A model generated the notes under the pieces. That model was not told where the DNA came from. It made no database searches and worked only from the letters and a program-made list of their open reading frames with translations. Below, in pieces: positions 1-10,847 of a DNA stretch of 64,000 bases. The first letter of the stretch is position 1. Each line of letters begins with the position of its first letter. A program made the translations under genes and the position numbers. Origin of the DNA: Chloroflexota bacterium (GTDB taxonomy: Bacteria; Chloroflexota; Anaerolineae; CG2-30-64-16); NCBI GenBank assembly GCA_026389845.1, contig JAPLHB010000110.1, forward strand, positions 1 to 64,000, written 5' to 3'.

Positions 1-417
1 GCGCAGCTCCAGGCGTTGCGTCATTGGCGGGAGCACCTGATCCCCGGCGGCCTGCTGCTGATTGACATCTTCCACCCGGACGTGGCTCAACTGGCGAACC
101 TGGATGGCCGACTGGAATGGGATCGGTCGTGGTCCGATCCGCAAACCGGCGCGACGGTGATGAAGTGGATTACGCGCACGGTGGACCTGGCCGAGCAAAT
201 CCTGCACGTCACGTTGATCTACGACGAGGTCACCGACGACGGCGTGCTGCGCCGCACGCTGGTTCCCTATGACGCGCGATACCTGTGGCGCTTCGAGGCG
301 GAACTGCTGCTGGACAAGGCCGGCTTCGTCCTGGAAGGCATCTACGGCGATTGGGACCTGGGGCCGTTCGAGAGCGCCAGCGGCCGGATGATCCTGGTGG
401 CCCGACGCAGAAAATAG
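1..417 (+). CDS. SAM-dependent methyltransferase, C-terminal part
   Basis: The reading frame is open from the window edge, so the N-terminal part including the main SAM-binding loop is missing. The visible 138 codons contain the post-motif segment PGGLLLIDIFHP typical of class I methyltransferases (strand 5 region), then a beta-rich C-terminal half ending in RMILVARRRK, a usual finish for Methyltransf_11/25-type enzymes. The substrate cannot be told from this fragment. The stop is followed at once by a perfect 13-bp inverted repeat. Confidence 0.7.
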   Translation, partial: AQLQALRHWREHLIPGGLLLIDIFHPDVAQLANLDGRLEWDRSWSDPQTGATVMKWITRTVDLAEQILHVTLIYDEVTDDGVLRRTLVPYDARYLWRFEAELLLDKAGFVLEGIYGDWDLGPFESASGRMILVARRRK

Positions 418-424
418 TATAACT

Positions 425-461
425 CACGTGCCAGGCATTTTTCGGAAGTGCCTGGCACGTG
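425..461. repeat. Palindromic repeat CACGTGCCAGGCA, possible hairpin terminator
   Basis: A 13-bp perfect inverted repeat, CACGTGCCAGGCA with TGCCTGGCACGTG, is separated by 11 bases just after the methyltransferase stop. There is no T-tract, so terminator function is uncertain. A degenerate copy lies at 19030-19065, which suggests a dispersed repeat family. Confidence 0.6.
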
Positions 462-487
462 CAATGCTCAATTACTTCGGAGGAACC

Positions 488-703
488 ATGCTCAAAACCA
501 AGCTACGCACCTTCATCGTGCTGACCGCCCTCGTGGCGATGACCCTGGGGTTGGCCGGCTGCCGAAAACAGGACAAAACGCCGCCGACGACTCCGCCGGC
601 CGCACAACAGAAGGCGCCCAACCAACAGTCGTTGCCGCTGGCCGGCGAGAGCAAGTCGCCGCTACCCACGCCTAACGCCGCGACGTCGCCGATCAAGAAG
701 TAA
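488..703 (+). CDS. Small predicted lipoprotein
   Basis: The 71-residue product starts MLKTKLRTF, with GGAGG five bases upstream of the ATG. A hydrophobic signal segment (about residues 8-24) ends in the lipobox LAGC, so the cysteine is probably lipidated and the protein exported. The rest is a short low-complexity tail rich in Pro, Thr, Gln and Ala with no recognisable fold. Frames starting further upstream would read through the hairpin and lack a ribosome site. Function unknown. Confidence 0.7.
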   Translation: MLKTKLRTFIVLTALVAMTLGLAGCRKQDKTPPTTPPAAQQKAPNQQSLPLAGESKSPLPTPNAATSPIKK

Positions 704-758
704 GTTGGTGCGGTCGGCGGCCAACAATGGCCCCGATCCTTTCATCGGTCATAGACAA

Positions 759-789
759 CGGGCCGAGGCTCCCTGTAAGCCCCGGCCCG
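759..789. terminator. Imperfect hairpin between convergent genes
   Basis: CGGGCCGAGGCT pairs with AGCCCCGGCCCG across a 7-base loop (one mismatch) between the convergent lipoprotein and LCP genes. It has no T-run on either side, so a bidirectional terminator is only a suggestion. Confidence 0.3.
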
Positions 790-850
790 CTGCTTCAATC
801 ACCTATCGCGCGTTCACCGTGGGAGTAGCCGTTGGGAGAGCGGGCGTATG

Positions 851-2062
851 CTACGCCGCCGGTGTAGCGATCGGCGACGGGGTCGGCGAGACCGCCGGTG
901 TGGGGGTAAAGGTCGGCACGGGGGTCGGCGGCGGCGGGCAGCCGCCAGGTTCCTGCTGGCCCAACTGCGCCAATGGCTGGGCGCTGAACAGTTGCGCCTT
1001 CTCCTCGTCCAACTTGTCCCGATCCCTGAGCACCAACACCCACGCGCCTTCCTCGGTGACGAAGTAATCCAACGCCTCGGTGCTGAAGACCAGCCCGTGC
1101 ACCTTGTCTGATTTCAACGTCACGCCCAACTGGGCCAGCTTCACCACGTCCACCAGCCCCAGGTCGGTCGTGAAGGTGTCGGCCAGCGCCTTCCACAACT
1201 CCGGGATCTTCGGGATCACATCGAGTTGCAGCGCCCGATCCCTGATCGCCCAAATGAGCTGTTGCTGCCGGTGCGCCCGGCCGAAATCAGAGGTCACGTA
1301 GCGGTAGGTCGCGAATTTCTTGGCCGTCTGGCCGTCCAGGTGTACCTGTCCGGCCGGCAAGTTCCAATCCACCAGGCCGTTTGGTGAGCTGTCGTCCGGC
1401 GTCCGTTCGTAGAGTGGGCAATCCAGGGTGACGGTGACGCCGCCCAGGGCATCCACCAGCCGCACCAGGCCATCCATCCGAATGCGCACGTAATGCAGGG
1501 TTGGGATTCCCAGCGTCTCGGTGAGCACCCGCCGCAAGAGCGCCGGCCCGCCGCCGGGGTAATCCGTGGCCTCGCCGTAGTAGTCGGCCACGTTGATGCG
1601 CGTCTCGCCAACACCGGGGACATCCACGTAGAGATCGCGCGGGATGCTGATGATGCCGATTTGACCCTGCTGATGGTCAATCGCCACGACCATGATCGTG
1701 TCGGTGCGCCAGTCCGTCTCGCCGGGCCGGGCGTCCATCCCCAACACCAGAAAATTGTCGCTGAAGTCGAGCGCTGTCGGTGCGCGGGTCTTCGTCGCCG
1801 TCGCCTCCGGAGGCGCCGTGACCTTCGGCGTCCGGGTAAGTGCGCGGGGCGTGCGCGTCGGTTGCAGCGTAGATGTGGGCGGCGGTGTGGCCGCGGCCGT
1901 CGGCGCAACCGTCGGGGTTTCCGTCGGCGCTAACGTCTCCGTGGGCGTGATCGGCAACGGAATGTTGTGGCATCCGGCCGCCAAGAACGACAGCGCCAGG
2001 AGCACGGTCAGTCCGAAAACAACGATTCTCGTACGCGTGATAATCCTCCGGTTCTTTCGCAA
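851..2062 (-). CDS. LytR-CpsA-Psr (LCP) family lipoprotein
   Basis: A 403-residue exported protein. The N-terminus has a basic stretch, a hydrophobic segment and the lipobox LAAGC, giving a lipid-anchored extracytoplasmic protein. A Pro-Thr-rich spacer (about residues 35-95) leads to an LCP domain with the family marks RTDTIMVV, SIPRDLYV and a late Arg-rich segment (GRAHRQQQLIWA). LCP enzymes transfer undecaprenyl-phosphate-linked glycopolymers to acceptors at the cell surface. The C-terminal tail is again Pro-Thr-rich and low complexity. No glycopolymer genes are adjacent, so the polymer is unknown. Confidence 0.88.
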   Translation of the reverse strand: MRKNRRIITRTRIVVFGLTVLLALSFLAAGCHNIPLPITPTETLAPTETPTVAPTAAATPPPTSTLQPTRTPRALTRTPKVTAPPEATATKTRAPTALDFSDNFLVLGMDARPGETDWRTDTIMVVAIDHQQGQIGIISIPRDLYVDVPGVGETRINVADYYGEATDYPGGGPALLRRVLTETLGIPTLHYVRIRMDGLVRLVDALGGVTVTLDCPLYERTPDDSSPNGLVDWNLPAGQVHLDGQTAKKFATYRYVTSDFGRAHRQQQLIWAIRDRALQLDVIPKIPELWKALADTFTTDLGLVDVVKLAQLGVTLKSDKVHGLVFSTEALDYFVTEEGAWVLVLRDRDKLDEEKAQLFSAQPLAQLGQQEPGGCPPPPTPVPTFTPTPAVSPTPSPIATPAA

Positions 2063-2084
2063 CCCGAGTTCCCTCGATCAGCCA

Positions 2085-2585
2085 TCAGCCGGCCTTGTAC
2101 CCGATCATCCTCAAAAAGCCCACCCGCCAGGCCACGCCGTCAGCGTCTTCGATGCCTTGGGTGCGGACGCCGTCAATGACGCCCAGGATGCCGCGGCCCT
2201 GTTCGCTTTCGGCCAACACCACCTGCAACGGGTTTGCCGTGGCGCAGTAGATGTTCGCCACTTCGGGCACCAGCTTGAGCGCGTTCAGCACATTGATCGG
2301 GTAGGCGTCCTTCAGAAAGAGGATGAAGCTGTGTCCTGCACCAATCGCCAGCGCGTTCCGCTCCGCGAGCGCCTTGAGCGCATCGTCGGTGCCCGTCGAG
2401 CGCACCAACGCCAGCCCGGATGATTCGCAGAACGCCAGCCCGAACTTCGCGTCGGGCACGCCCGTCACCATGACCTCATGGATATCCTCCACGGTCTTGA
2501 TGAAGTGGCTCTGGCCCAGGATCAGATTCAGGCCATCAGGGTTTTCGATCTGAACGAGTTTAAGTTGGAGAGGAATGTCGGTCAT
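2085..2585 (-). CDS. Adenosine-specific kinase family protein (PF04008)
   Basis: The 166-residue product matches the compact single-domain family named adenosine-specific kinase after an archaeal structure. Recognisable segments are NLILGQSHFIKTVEDIHE near the N-terminus, the central GAGHSFILFLKDAYPINVLNALK (shown here as GHSFI followed by DAYP.NVLN), and the C-terminal GVIDGVRTQGIEDADG. Length and order agree with family members from archaea and thermophilic bacteria. The enzymatic role in bacteria is poorly established. It lies 22 bases upstream of the LCP gene on the same strand, so it could be co-transcribed. Confidence 0.82.
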   Translation of the reverse strand: MTDIPLQLKLVQIENPDGLNLILGQSHFIKTVEDIHEVMVTGVPDAKFGLAFCESSGLALVRSTGTDDALKALAERNALAIGAGHSFILFLKDAYPINVLNALKLVPEVANIYCATANPLQVVLAESEQGRGILGVIDGVRTQGIEDADGVAWRVGFLRMIGYKAG

Positions 2586-2780
2586 AGGGCCTCCAGATAC
2601 TGGAAACTGGGTGCTGGAAGCTACCTTATGAAAGCCTCGAGCTACCAGTTTCTATGGTCTGTCAGATAAAGATGGGGGGGGTGATGAGATACTGCAACCT
2701 AAACGTCGCAGCTTGAGACGGCTCATAGACCCCGCGTTCAGGCTGGGGTGTCCCGTTACCCCGAGAGCTTACCTGAATGC
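2586..2780. other. Intergenic spacer with GGAAGCTGGAAGCT-type short repeats
   Basis: No gene is visible. Short words of the kind ACTGGAAACTGG, GCTGGAAGC and AGCTTCCAGCTTCCAG occur at both ends. The right-hand copy also encodes the last residues (TGSWKL) and stop of the CinA-like gene, so the repeat has extended or replaced that C-terminus. Confidence 0.5.
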
Positions 2781-4049
2781 CTATAGCTTCCAGCTTCCAG
2801 TCGCCAGTCGCGCAATCGCCTGCCGCCGCACCAGATCCACCGTCCGCACCGTGACCCACGTGCGGGCCAGGAAGCCGTCGCCGCCGTAGGGAAAGTGCCG
2901 TACGATAGTCGCATCGGGGGTCGCCAGAGCCACGTAGGTCTGGCCGGTCTCGTCGCTGTAGACGTCGCCGTGCTGGTTCACGTCGCCCAGGGCGGCCAGC
3001 CCCCAGTGGCCCATGTAGGTGTCAATCAGGAGCGCGGCCGCCTCGGCTGCGGTCATCTGGCTGACCCAGCCGAACGCATCCAGCTTGGCCGGCGACATTT
3101 TGAGCAGCTCGGCCAGGGCCGCGGGGCCATCTACCACGTAGCTGGCGGTGATCGCGGCTGCGCCCTCGGGGGTGCTGCGCAACAGCCTGGCGATCTCGCC
3201 GCCGGTCGCGGTCTCGACGATGGCAAGCTTCACCCCTGCCTGGGCCAACAGCCGGCCCGTCACCTCTTCGAGCTGGTCCTTGTCCGTGCCGAAGATACCG
3301 TCGTCGCCGATCGCCGCGCGCACTTGCGCTTCCATGCCGGCGATCATGGCATCAGCTTCGGCCTCGGTGGCCGCACGGGCCGCGATGCGGATGTCCACCA
3401 TGCCGTGATGTGCGGCCAGGCCGACGGTCGGGTTGGGCGAGCGCATCTCCGCATCAATCCGCTCGTCAATCCAGCTCTCGCCCAGTCCCACCGTCCGCAG
3501 CACCTTCGCCTTGATGAGCACCCGATCCACGCCCATACGCTGCTTGAGATAGGGCAGCACCGTCTCCTGCATCAGCCGCTCCATCTCGCGGGGGACGCCA
3601 GGAATCGCGATCACCGCGCCCTGCCCGGTCTCAACGATAAAGCCAGGCGCGGTGCCCACGGGGTTGACGATTGGGATCGAGCCGGCGGGCAGGTAGGCCT
3701 GGCGCTTGTTGTTCTCGCCGAGCGTCCGCCCCCAGCGAGTGAAAATCGCTTCAACCTGGGCCAGGCACTCAGGATAGAGCAACAGCGACCGGCCGGTGGC
3801 CTGCGCCACGGCCTCGCGAGTCACGTCATCCACTGTCGGCCCCAGTCCGCCGGTGGTGATCACCACGTCGGCGCGATCTAGCGCCTGCCGGACGGCCAGC
3901 GCCATCCGCTCGACGTTGTCGCCCACTGAGGTCTTGAAGTAGATGTTGACCCCGATGTCGCGCAGCGCGCGGGCGATGTAGGCAGAGTTCGTGTCTACGA
4001 TCTCGCCGAGCAGTAGTTCGGTGCCGGAAGTGATGATTTCTGCGTTCAT
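2781..4049 (-). CDS. CinA-like protein with degenerate C-terminal amidohydrolase domain
   Basis: A 422-residue protein starting MNAEIITSGTELLLGEIVDTN, one base after the CpXC gene stop. Residues 1-170 form a molybdopterin-binding-fold (MoCF/CinA N-terminal) domain with TSGTELLLGE, TTGGLGPTVDD and PGVPREM. The rest corresponds to the CinA C-terminal (PncC, NMN amidohydrolase) domain, but the catalytic ESCTGG reads ETATGG and the downstream SNEAK and GIAGPxGG signatures are missing. Known CinA proteins act as ADP-ribose pyrophosphatase and NMN deamidase. The second activity is doubtful here. A longer frame starting inside the upstream gene was rejected. Confidence 0.82.
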   Translation of the reverse strand: MNAEIITSGTELLLGEIVDTNSAYIARALRDIGVNIYFKTSVGDNVERMALAVRQALDRADVVITTGGLGPTVDDVTREAVAQATGRSLLLYPECLAQVEAIFTRWGRTLGENNKRQAYLPAGSIPIVNPVGTAPGFIVETGQGAVIAIPGVPREMERLMQETVLPYLKQRMGVDRVLIKAKVLRTVGLGESWIDERIDAEMRSPNPTVGLAAHHGMVDIRIAARAATEAEADAMIAGMEAQVRAAIGDDGIFGTDKDQLEEVTGRLLAQAGVKLAIVETATGGEIARLLRSTPEGAAAITASYVVDGPAALAELLKMSPAKLDAFGWVSQMTAAEAAALLIDTYMGHWGLAALGDVNQHGDVYSDETGQTYVALATPDATIVRHFPYGGDGFLARTWVTVRTVDLVRRQAIARLATGSWKL

Positions 4050-4050
4050 C

Positions 4051-5397
4051 TCACACCAACAACATCGCTTGCGCCTTGATGTCGCGCAGCCGCTTGGCGG
4101 TCGCTGTAAGCTCCTGCGCTTCTTCTGCGGAGTTGCTCTGGCGCTGGCCCATCTCATCGGCCAGGCGATCCATCATTTCGAGAAACTCCGGCGTCAGCTC
4201 AGCCTGATGTTCCTTGAGCATGTCCCGAGCACCTTCGGGGTAAGGCGCGCGCAGTAGCTCATTCATGAGCTGCACCTCCGGAGGCAGCTCTTCCTCGACC
4301 ATCGCCATGATCTCGTCGTAGATCATCGCCAGCCGCTCGAAGGCAGCCTTGCGGCCTCGCCGCTGCGCCTCTTGCAGATTGGACGAAAGGACGGCCATGA
4401 ACGCGTCGCCCAGCTCGTCGGCGTGCTCGCGGACCGCGCTACGCGGGTTTTCGGAGCTCATCAATTCCTGAAGCAAGCCGTTGGCATCTTCGAGGGTTGC
4501 CTTGGTCGCCTCGTCCATCTTCTGGGTGATGTCCGCCAGATGCTGGCGCAACTTGGTGAGTTGATCCCGCTCCGCGCCGCTGCTGGCCTCGATGCGCGCG
4601 GTGAGTTTCTCGAAGAAGGCATAGTCCATGAGCGGCCGTGCCGCGACCGCGAACGCATCCACCACGTCGGGGTCAGCGGCAACGACTTTCTCCAGAAACT
4701 CCTCAGGGCTTTTCAGCTCCTTCAGCGATTCCACGGCCGCCTGCTGTTTGGCCGCCTTCTTGCCGAAGGCGGTGACCTCCATGAGCTTGCCGCGCAGCAT
4801 GGTCAACTGCTTCGTCGCCTTCTCGTCGCCCATCGCCTGCGCCCGGTTGAGCGTATCCGAGAGAATCGCGAAGAACTCGTAGTCGAACTGCGCGTCCTGG
4901 CCCTTGATCATCATCGCCAGGCCCTTCGGGTCGTCGGCCATCACCGCGAGTTGCTCGATCAGCTTGGCCTTCTTGCGCTGGCGATCCAATTCCTCCTGGC
5001 TGATGCCCATGGTGCCCAAGATGGCGTCCATCAGTTTTTGCCGATTCATGAACTGGCGCGGGTTCAGGAAGTAGCCCTTGCGCTGCTCCGGCGGCAGACT
5101 GCGCATGAGGCCCTGCGTCATCTCGCCGATCATCTTCTGCTTTTCCATCTCAGGGACGTTGAGCTGCTGGGGGAAGTAGATGGCCAGGAACTCGGCCGCC
5201 GGGTCGTGGTAGACCAGCGGCGTCTCCAGCAGGCCGCCCGTGTGGCACTTCGGGCAGACGGCCAGGTTGACCTGACCGGAGAGGAACGCCTGGCGGAGCT
5301 GCGGCTGCTGCCCCACGTCAATGATCGTGCGGACCGGCGTCTGGTATTGTGTGCCGCAGTTCGGGCACTGGATCGGAACGGTGTTGGTTTCGGGCAT
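4051..5397 (-). CDS. CpXC domain protein
   Basis: A 448-residue cytoplasmic protein. The first about 130 residues carry two CxxC pairs (CPNCGTQYQTP and CPKCHTGG), the signature of the CpXC domain, so a zinc ribbon is likely. The remaining 300 residues are almost entirely helical, with many charged residues and repeated leucine-rich heptad-like stretches ending in ALRDIKAQAMLLV. No enzyme motif was recognised. It is one base from the CinA-like gene, so the two are translationally linked. Function unknown. Confidence 0.78.
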   Translation of the reverse strand: MPETNTVPIQCPNCGTQYQTPVRTIIDVGQQPQLRQAFLSGQVNLAVCPKCHTGGLLETPLVYHDPAAEFLAIYFPQQLNVPEMEKQKMIGEMTQGLMRSLPPEQRKGYFLNPRQFMNRQKLMDAILGTMGISQEELDRQRKKAKLIEQLAVMADDPKGLAMMIKGQDAQFDYEFFAILSDTLNRAQAMGDEKATKQLTMLRGKLMEVTAFGKKAAKQQAAVESLKELKSPEEFLEKVVAADPDVVDAFAVAARPLMDYAFFEKLTARIEASSGAERDQLTKLRQHLADITQKMDEATKATLEDANGLLQELMSSENPRSAVREHADELGDAFMAVLSSNLQEAQRRGRKAAFERLAMIYDEIMAMVEEELPPEVQLMNELLRAPYPEGARDMLKEHQAELTPEFLEMMDRLADEMGQRQSNSAEEAQELTATAKRLRDIKAQAMLLV

Positions 5398-5573
5398 GGG
5401 AGGTGAGAAAGTCCTTTCGTGATACGTGATGCGTGCTACGTGAAACGTGATGCGTGTCGCTAGTGCATGAGTGCGTTAGTGAGATAGTAAGATAGTGCGT
5501 TCGTGAAATCGTTGGGTTAGCTCAACGCTGGGCGTAGGCCGTTTTCGTTTCTCGCTTTTCGTTTTGCCATCGG
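5398..5573. repeat. Low-complexity spacer with CGTGATACGTGA-type short repeats
   Basis: The 176-base spacer between ligA and the CpXC gene consists of variants of ACGTGATGCGTG and of GTGAGATAGTAAGATAGTG, followed by TTTCGTTTCTCGCTTTTCG. No gene or promoter could be supported. The end of ligA (codons for QMANSK) runs into a related word, GCTATTTGCTGTTTGCC. Confidence 0.5.
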
Positions 5574-7944
<2,371 letters not shown>

Positions 7945-10329
7945 ATGTCAAAGGTGTACGCCGTCACCATCCTCGTCAGTGCGTTCCTGCTCTTCCTGGT
8001 GGAGCCGATGTTCGCCAAGATGGCGTTGCCGCTGCTGGGCGGCTCACCGGCTGTGTGGAATACAGCGGTCGTCTTCTACCAGGTGGCATTGCTGATCGGG
8101 TATGTCTATGCCCACGCGGCGACAGCCTGGCTCGGCGTGCGACGGCAGGGGGCGCTCCACGCCATCCTGCTCCTCTTGCCCTTCCTGGTGCTCCCGATCG
8201 CGATTCCCCCCGGCTGGAGCCCCCCGGCCGAGAGCAACCCGATCCCGTGGCTCTTGACGCTGATGCTGGTACGACTGGGGTTGCCGTTCGTGATCGTCTC
8301 GGCCAGCAGCCCCATGCTCCAGAAATGGTTCGCCAGCACCACGCATCCGGCCGCGGCCGATCCCTACTTCTTATATACGGCCAGCAACGCCGGGAGCATG
8401 ATCGCCCTGCTCGGCTACCCCCTTCTGGTCGAGCCGAACCTCCCCCTGGCGACACAGAGCGGGATTTGGGCGGTGGGGTACGGCCTGTTCGTGGCGTTGA
8501 CGCTGGGGTGCGCGGCGCTGCTGTGGCGGTCGCTCAAAGGCGGCGCGGCTGTTCAGGCTTTGACTCGCCAGCATCCTGAGCGGAGGCCCGTGGGTTTGCG
8601 GGCCGTAGTCGAAGGACGCGATTCGGTGCAACAGGCCGCCTCCTTCGACTACACTCCGCCAAAACCGCTCAGTTCCGCTCAGGATGCTGGCGATTGGGCG
8701 AAGGTCAAACAGTCCTCGCTTGAAAAGGTCCTGGATACCGGCGCGGTGACGGCGGGCCAGCGGATGCGCTGGGTGCTGCTGGCGTTTGTCCCCTCCAGCT
8801 TGATGTTGAGCGTGACGACCTACCTCTCGACGAACATCGCGCCATTCCCCTTGCTGTGGGTGATCCCGCTCGCCATCTACCTGCTCACCTTCGTCCTGGT
8901 TTTCGCGGGCAAGCCGCCGCTTCCACATGCGCTCATGGTGCGCGCGTTCCCGATTGCCCTGCTGCCGTTGGTGATCGCGATGGCGGCCGTGCTGCCCACC
9001 TGGGTGCTGATCCCCCTGCATCTCGCCGTCTTCTTCGTCATCGCGATGGCGTGCCACGGCGCGCTCGCCAACGACCGTCCCTCCCCGCGCTACCTGACCG
9101 AGTTCTACCTGTGGCTTTCCGTCGGCGGCGCGCTGGGCGGCATCTTCAACGCGCTGCTGGCGCCAATCCTCTTCACGACCCTCGTAGAATATCCGTTGGG
9201 GCTGGTGCTGGCTGCGCTGCTGGTGCGACGGCCGGACGCCCCCCCTGCCCCCACGACTTCGGGGGGAGTCAGGTTCCCCCCAGGATTGGGAGGTTGGGGG
9301 GGCCGCTGGCTTGACCTGGCCTTGCCCGCGCTTCTGGCCGGGCTGATGACTGGAGCCTTTCTGGCGCTGCGCGCCGCAGGCGTGACCTCCACGCAGGTCA
9401 CGTTGGCGCTGGTCTTCGGCCTGCCGGCCATCCTCTGCTTCAGCTTCTCGCGGCGGCCCATCCGGTTTGCGCTCGGCATCGCGGCGATGTTCACGGTCGG
9501 CGCGCTGACAGTCAACGCGCCGCAGGGCCTCCTTTTCACGGAGCGTACCTTCTTCGGCATCAACCGCGTCCTGGTGGACGGCGACACCCACACTCTGCGC
9601 CACGGCGACACGCTCCACGGTGCGCAGAGCCTCGATCCCGACCGGCGGTGCGAGCCGCTCTCCTACTACTACCCGACCGGGCCGATCGGCCAAGTCTTTG
9701 CGGCCTTCCGCGGCGCGGGCGCAACACGGCAAATCGCGGTCGTCGGCCTCGGCGCGGGCGCGCTGGCCGGCTACAGCGAGCCGGGCCAACCGTGGACCTT
9801 CTACGAAATTGACCCCGGCGTCGAGCGGATCGCCCGCGACCCGCGCTATTTCACCTTCCTGCGCGATTGCGCGCCCGAGGCGGCCGTGATCCTGGGCGAC
9901 GCCCGTCTCTCCCTGGTCAAAGCGCCAGCCGGGCAATACGATCTGCTCGTCCTCGACGCGTACAGCTCCGACTCGATCCCCGTGCACCTGATCACGCGGG
10001 AGGCCCTGGCGCTCTACCTGGAGAAGCTCGCGTCCGGCGGACTGTTGGCGTTCCACGTCTCGAACCGCTACCTCGACCTGGAACCGGTGCTCGGCAACCT
10101 GGCGCAGGATGCCGGCCTCATGGCGCTGTTCCAGATAGATCGTGAGATCAGCGAGGCGGAAAAGACGGCCGGCAAGATGCCATCGGAGTGGGTGCTGATG
10201 GCCCGCCGCCCAGCCGATCTCGGCCCGTTGACCGGCGACCCGCGCTGGAAACCGTTGCCCGCCCGGCCCGGCAGCCGGCTGTGGACCGACGACTTTTCGA
10301 GCATTTTGAGCGTGCTGCGGTGGCGGTAG
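7945..10329 (+). CDS. Membrane protein fused to a spermidine-synthase-like domain
   Basis: A 794-residue protein starting MSKVYAVTILVSAF, eight bases after GAAGGAG. The N-terminal about 520 residues hold many hydrophobic helices, in the style of the MFS-like membrane half of bacterial fused spermidine synthases. The C-terminal domain has a Rossmann aminopropyltransferase fold: VVGLGAGALAGY, an acidic YEIDPGVERIA, GDARLSL and the catalytic-type LDAYSSDSIPVHL. Whether it makes polyamines or acts on another substrate is unknown. Two in-frame segments (about residues 207-250 and 432-453) are encoded by palindromic repeats and fall between membrane helices, where they may be tolerated as loops. 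Confidence 0.82.
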   Translation: MSKVYAVTILVSAFLLFLVEPMFAKMALPLLGGSPAVWNTAVVFYQVALLIGYVYAHAATAWLGVRRQGALHAILLLLPFLVLPIAIPPGWSPPAESNPIPWLLTLMLVRLGLPFVIVSASSPMLQKWFASTTHPAAADPYFLYTASNAGSMIALLGYPLLVEPNLPLATQSGIWAVGYGLFVALTLGCAALLWRSLKGGAAVQALTRQHPERRPVGLRAVVEGRDSVQQAASFDYTPPKPLSSAQDAGDWAKVKQSSLEKVLDTGAVTAGQRMRWVLLAFVPSSLMLSVTTYLSTNIAPFPLLWVIPLAIYLLTFVLVFAGKPPLPHALMVRAFPIALLPLVIAMAAVLPTWVLIPLHLAVFFVIAMACHGALANDRPSPRYLTEFYLWLSVGGALGGIFNALLAPILFTTLVEYPLGLVLAALLVRRPDAPPAPTTSGGVRFPPGLGGWGGRWLDLALPALLAGLMTGAFLALRAAGVTSTQVTLALVFGLPAILCFSFSRRPIRFALGIAAMFTVGALTVNAPQGLLFTERTFFGINRVLVDGDTHTLRHGDTLHGAQSLDPDRRCEPLSYYYPTGPIGQVFAAFRGAGATRQIAVVGLGAGALAGYSEPGQPWTFYEIDPGVERIARDPRYFTFLRDCAPEAAVILGDARLSLVKAPAGQYDLLVLDAYSSDSIPVHLITREALALYLEKLASGGLLAFHVSNRYLDLEPVLGNLAQDAGLMALFQIDREISEAEKTAGKMPSEWVLMARRPADLGPLTGDPRWKPLPARPGSRLWTDDFSSILSVLRWR
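8565..8693. repeat. 129-bp nested palindrome inserted in frame in a gene
   Basis: The outer arms form a perfect 20-bp inverted repeat (8565-8584 with 8674-8693, core CATCCTGAGCGGA). The inner arms form a perfect 12-bp inverted repeat (GTAGTCGAAGGA 8605-8616 with TCCTTCGACTAC 8641-8652). The length is exactly 43 codons with no stop. The core word recurs at 35996-36016 at the start of hemC and in other intergenic repeats of this window. Confidence 0.88.
9241..9300. repeat. Second in-frame palindromic insertion
   Basis: A G/C-run palindrome (CCCCCACGACTTCGGGGGG followed by GTTCCCCCCAGGATTGGGAGGTTGGGG) sits inside the spermidine-synthase-like gene. It codes for a Pro/Gly-rich loop (APPAPTTSGG, PPGLGGWGG) between predicted membrane helices. 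Confidence 0.65.
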
Positions 10330-10361
10330 ATGCGGGTATTGGGTATTGGGGAAAGACCGAC

Positions 10362-10847
10362 TTAGCCGTAAGACGGCGCGTCGCCGCGCACGGCGTAGAG
10401 GAAATGCAGGCTATCTAAAATGCGCACGCCCTGGTAGGCTTCGCCCAGGGCGTGGATGTGCGGATCGTATGTGACCGGGTGGGTGGCCCGGCCGGCGATG
10501 GCGCAGGCAACGACCACGTCATCATCGGGGTCGGCGGGGACACGACCGACGATATCAGCAGGGGACAAGCCGACCCGCTTGCCGAGCTGGCCAAGATAGT
10601 GCAGGAACTCCACGCGACGAATCGGCGTTATCCCCTCCGCTGCCAACTTCTCCCGGTATTCCAGCCGCAGCTCTTCGCAGTACAACAGGTCGAATTCGTC
10701 ATTGTACCAGCGTTGGAGGATTTCCGCAGTTGGACTGCGCGGGTTACGGCTGAACAAGCCGGCGTACACAACGTTGGTGTCCAAGACAGCGCGCAATCGC
10801 GCAGATCTAGTCGCCAACGACGGCCTCCATGGGATCATCAATCGCAC
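10362..10847 (-). CDS. PIN-domain protein, probable VapC-like toxin (copy 1)
   Basis: A 161-residue product with the PIN nuclease layout: AVLDTNVVYAGLF with the first metal-binding Asp, an acidic middle segment (CEELRLEYREKL) and VPADPDDDVVVACAI with the late acidic cluster. PIN toxins cleave RNA. The frame overlaps the upstream antitoxin-like gene by 41 bases if the ATG at 10847 is used. A TTG at 10796 in front of RAVLDTN would remove the overlap and fits the usual PIN N-terminus better, so the start is uncertain. A truncated paralogue lies at 18338-18553. Confidence 0.8.
   Translation of the reverse strand: MRLMIPWRPSLATRSARLRAVLDTNVVYAGLFSRNPRSPTAEILQRWYNDEFDLLYCEELRLEYREKLAAEGITPIRRVEFLHYLGQLGKRVGLSPADIVGRVPADPDDDVVVACAIAGRATHPVTYDPHIHALGEAYQGVRILDSLHFLYAVRGDAPSYG

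Noticed and set aside
8371..10056. A 561-codon minus-strand frame opposite the spermidine-synthase-like gene
   Set aside because: Composition is that of an antisense shadow of a GC-rich gene, while the plus strand carries clear domain motifs and a good ribosome site.
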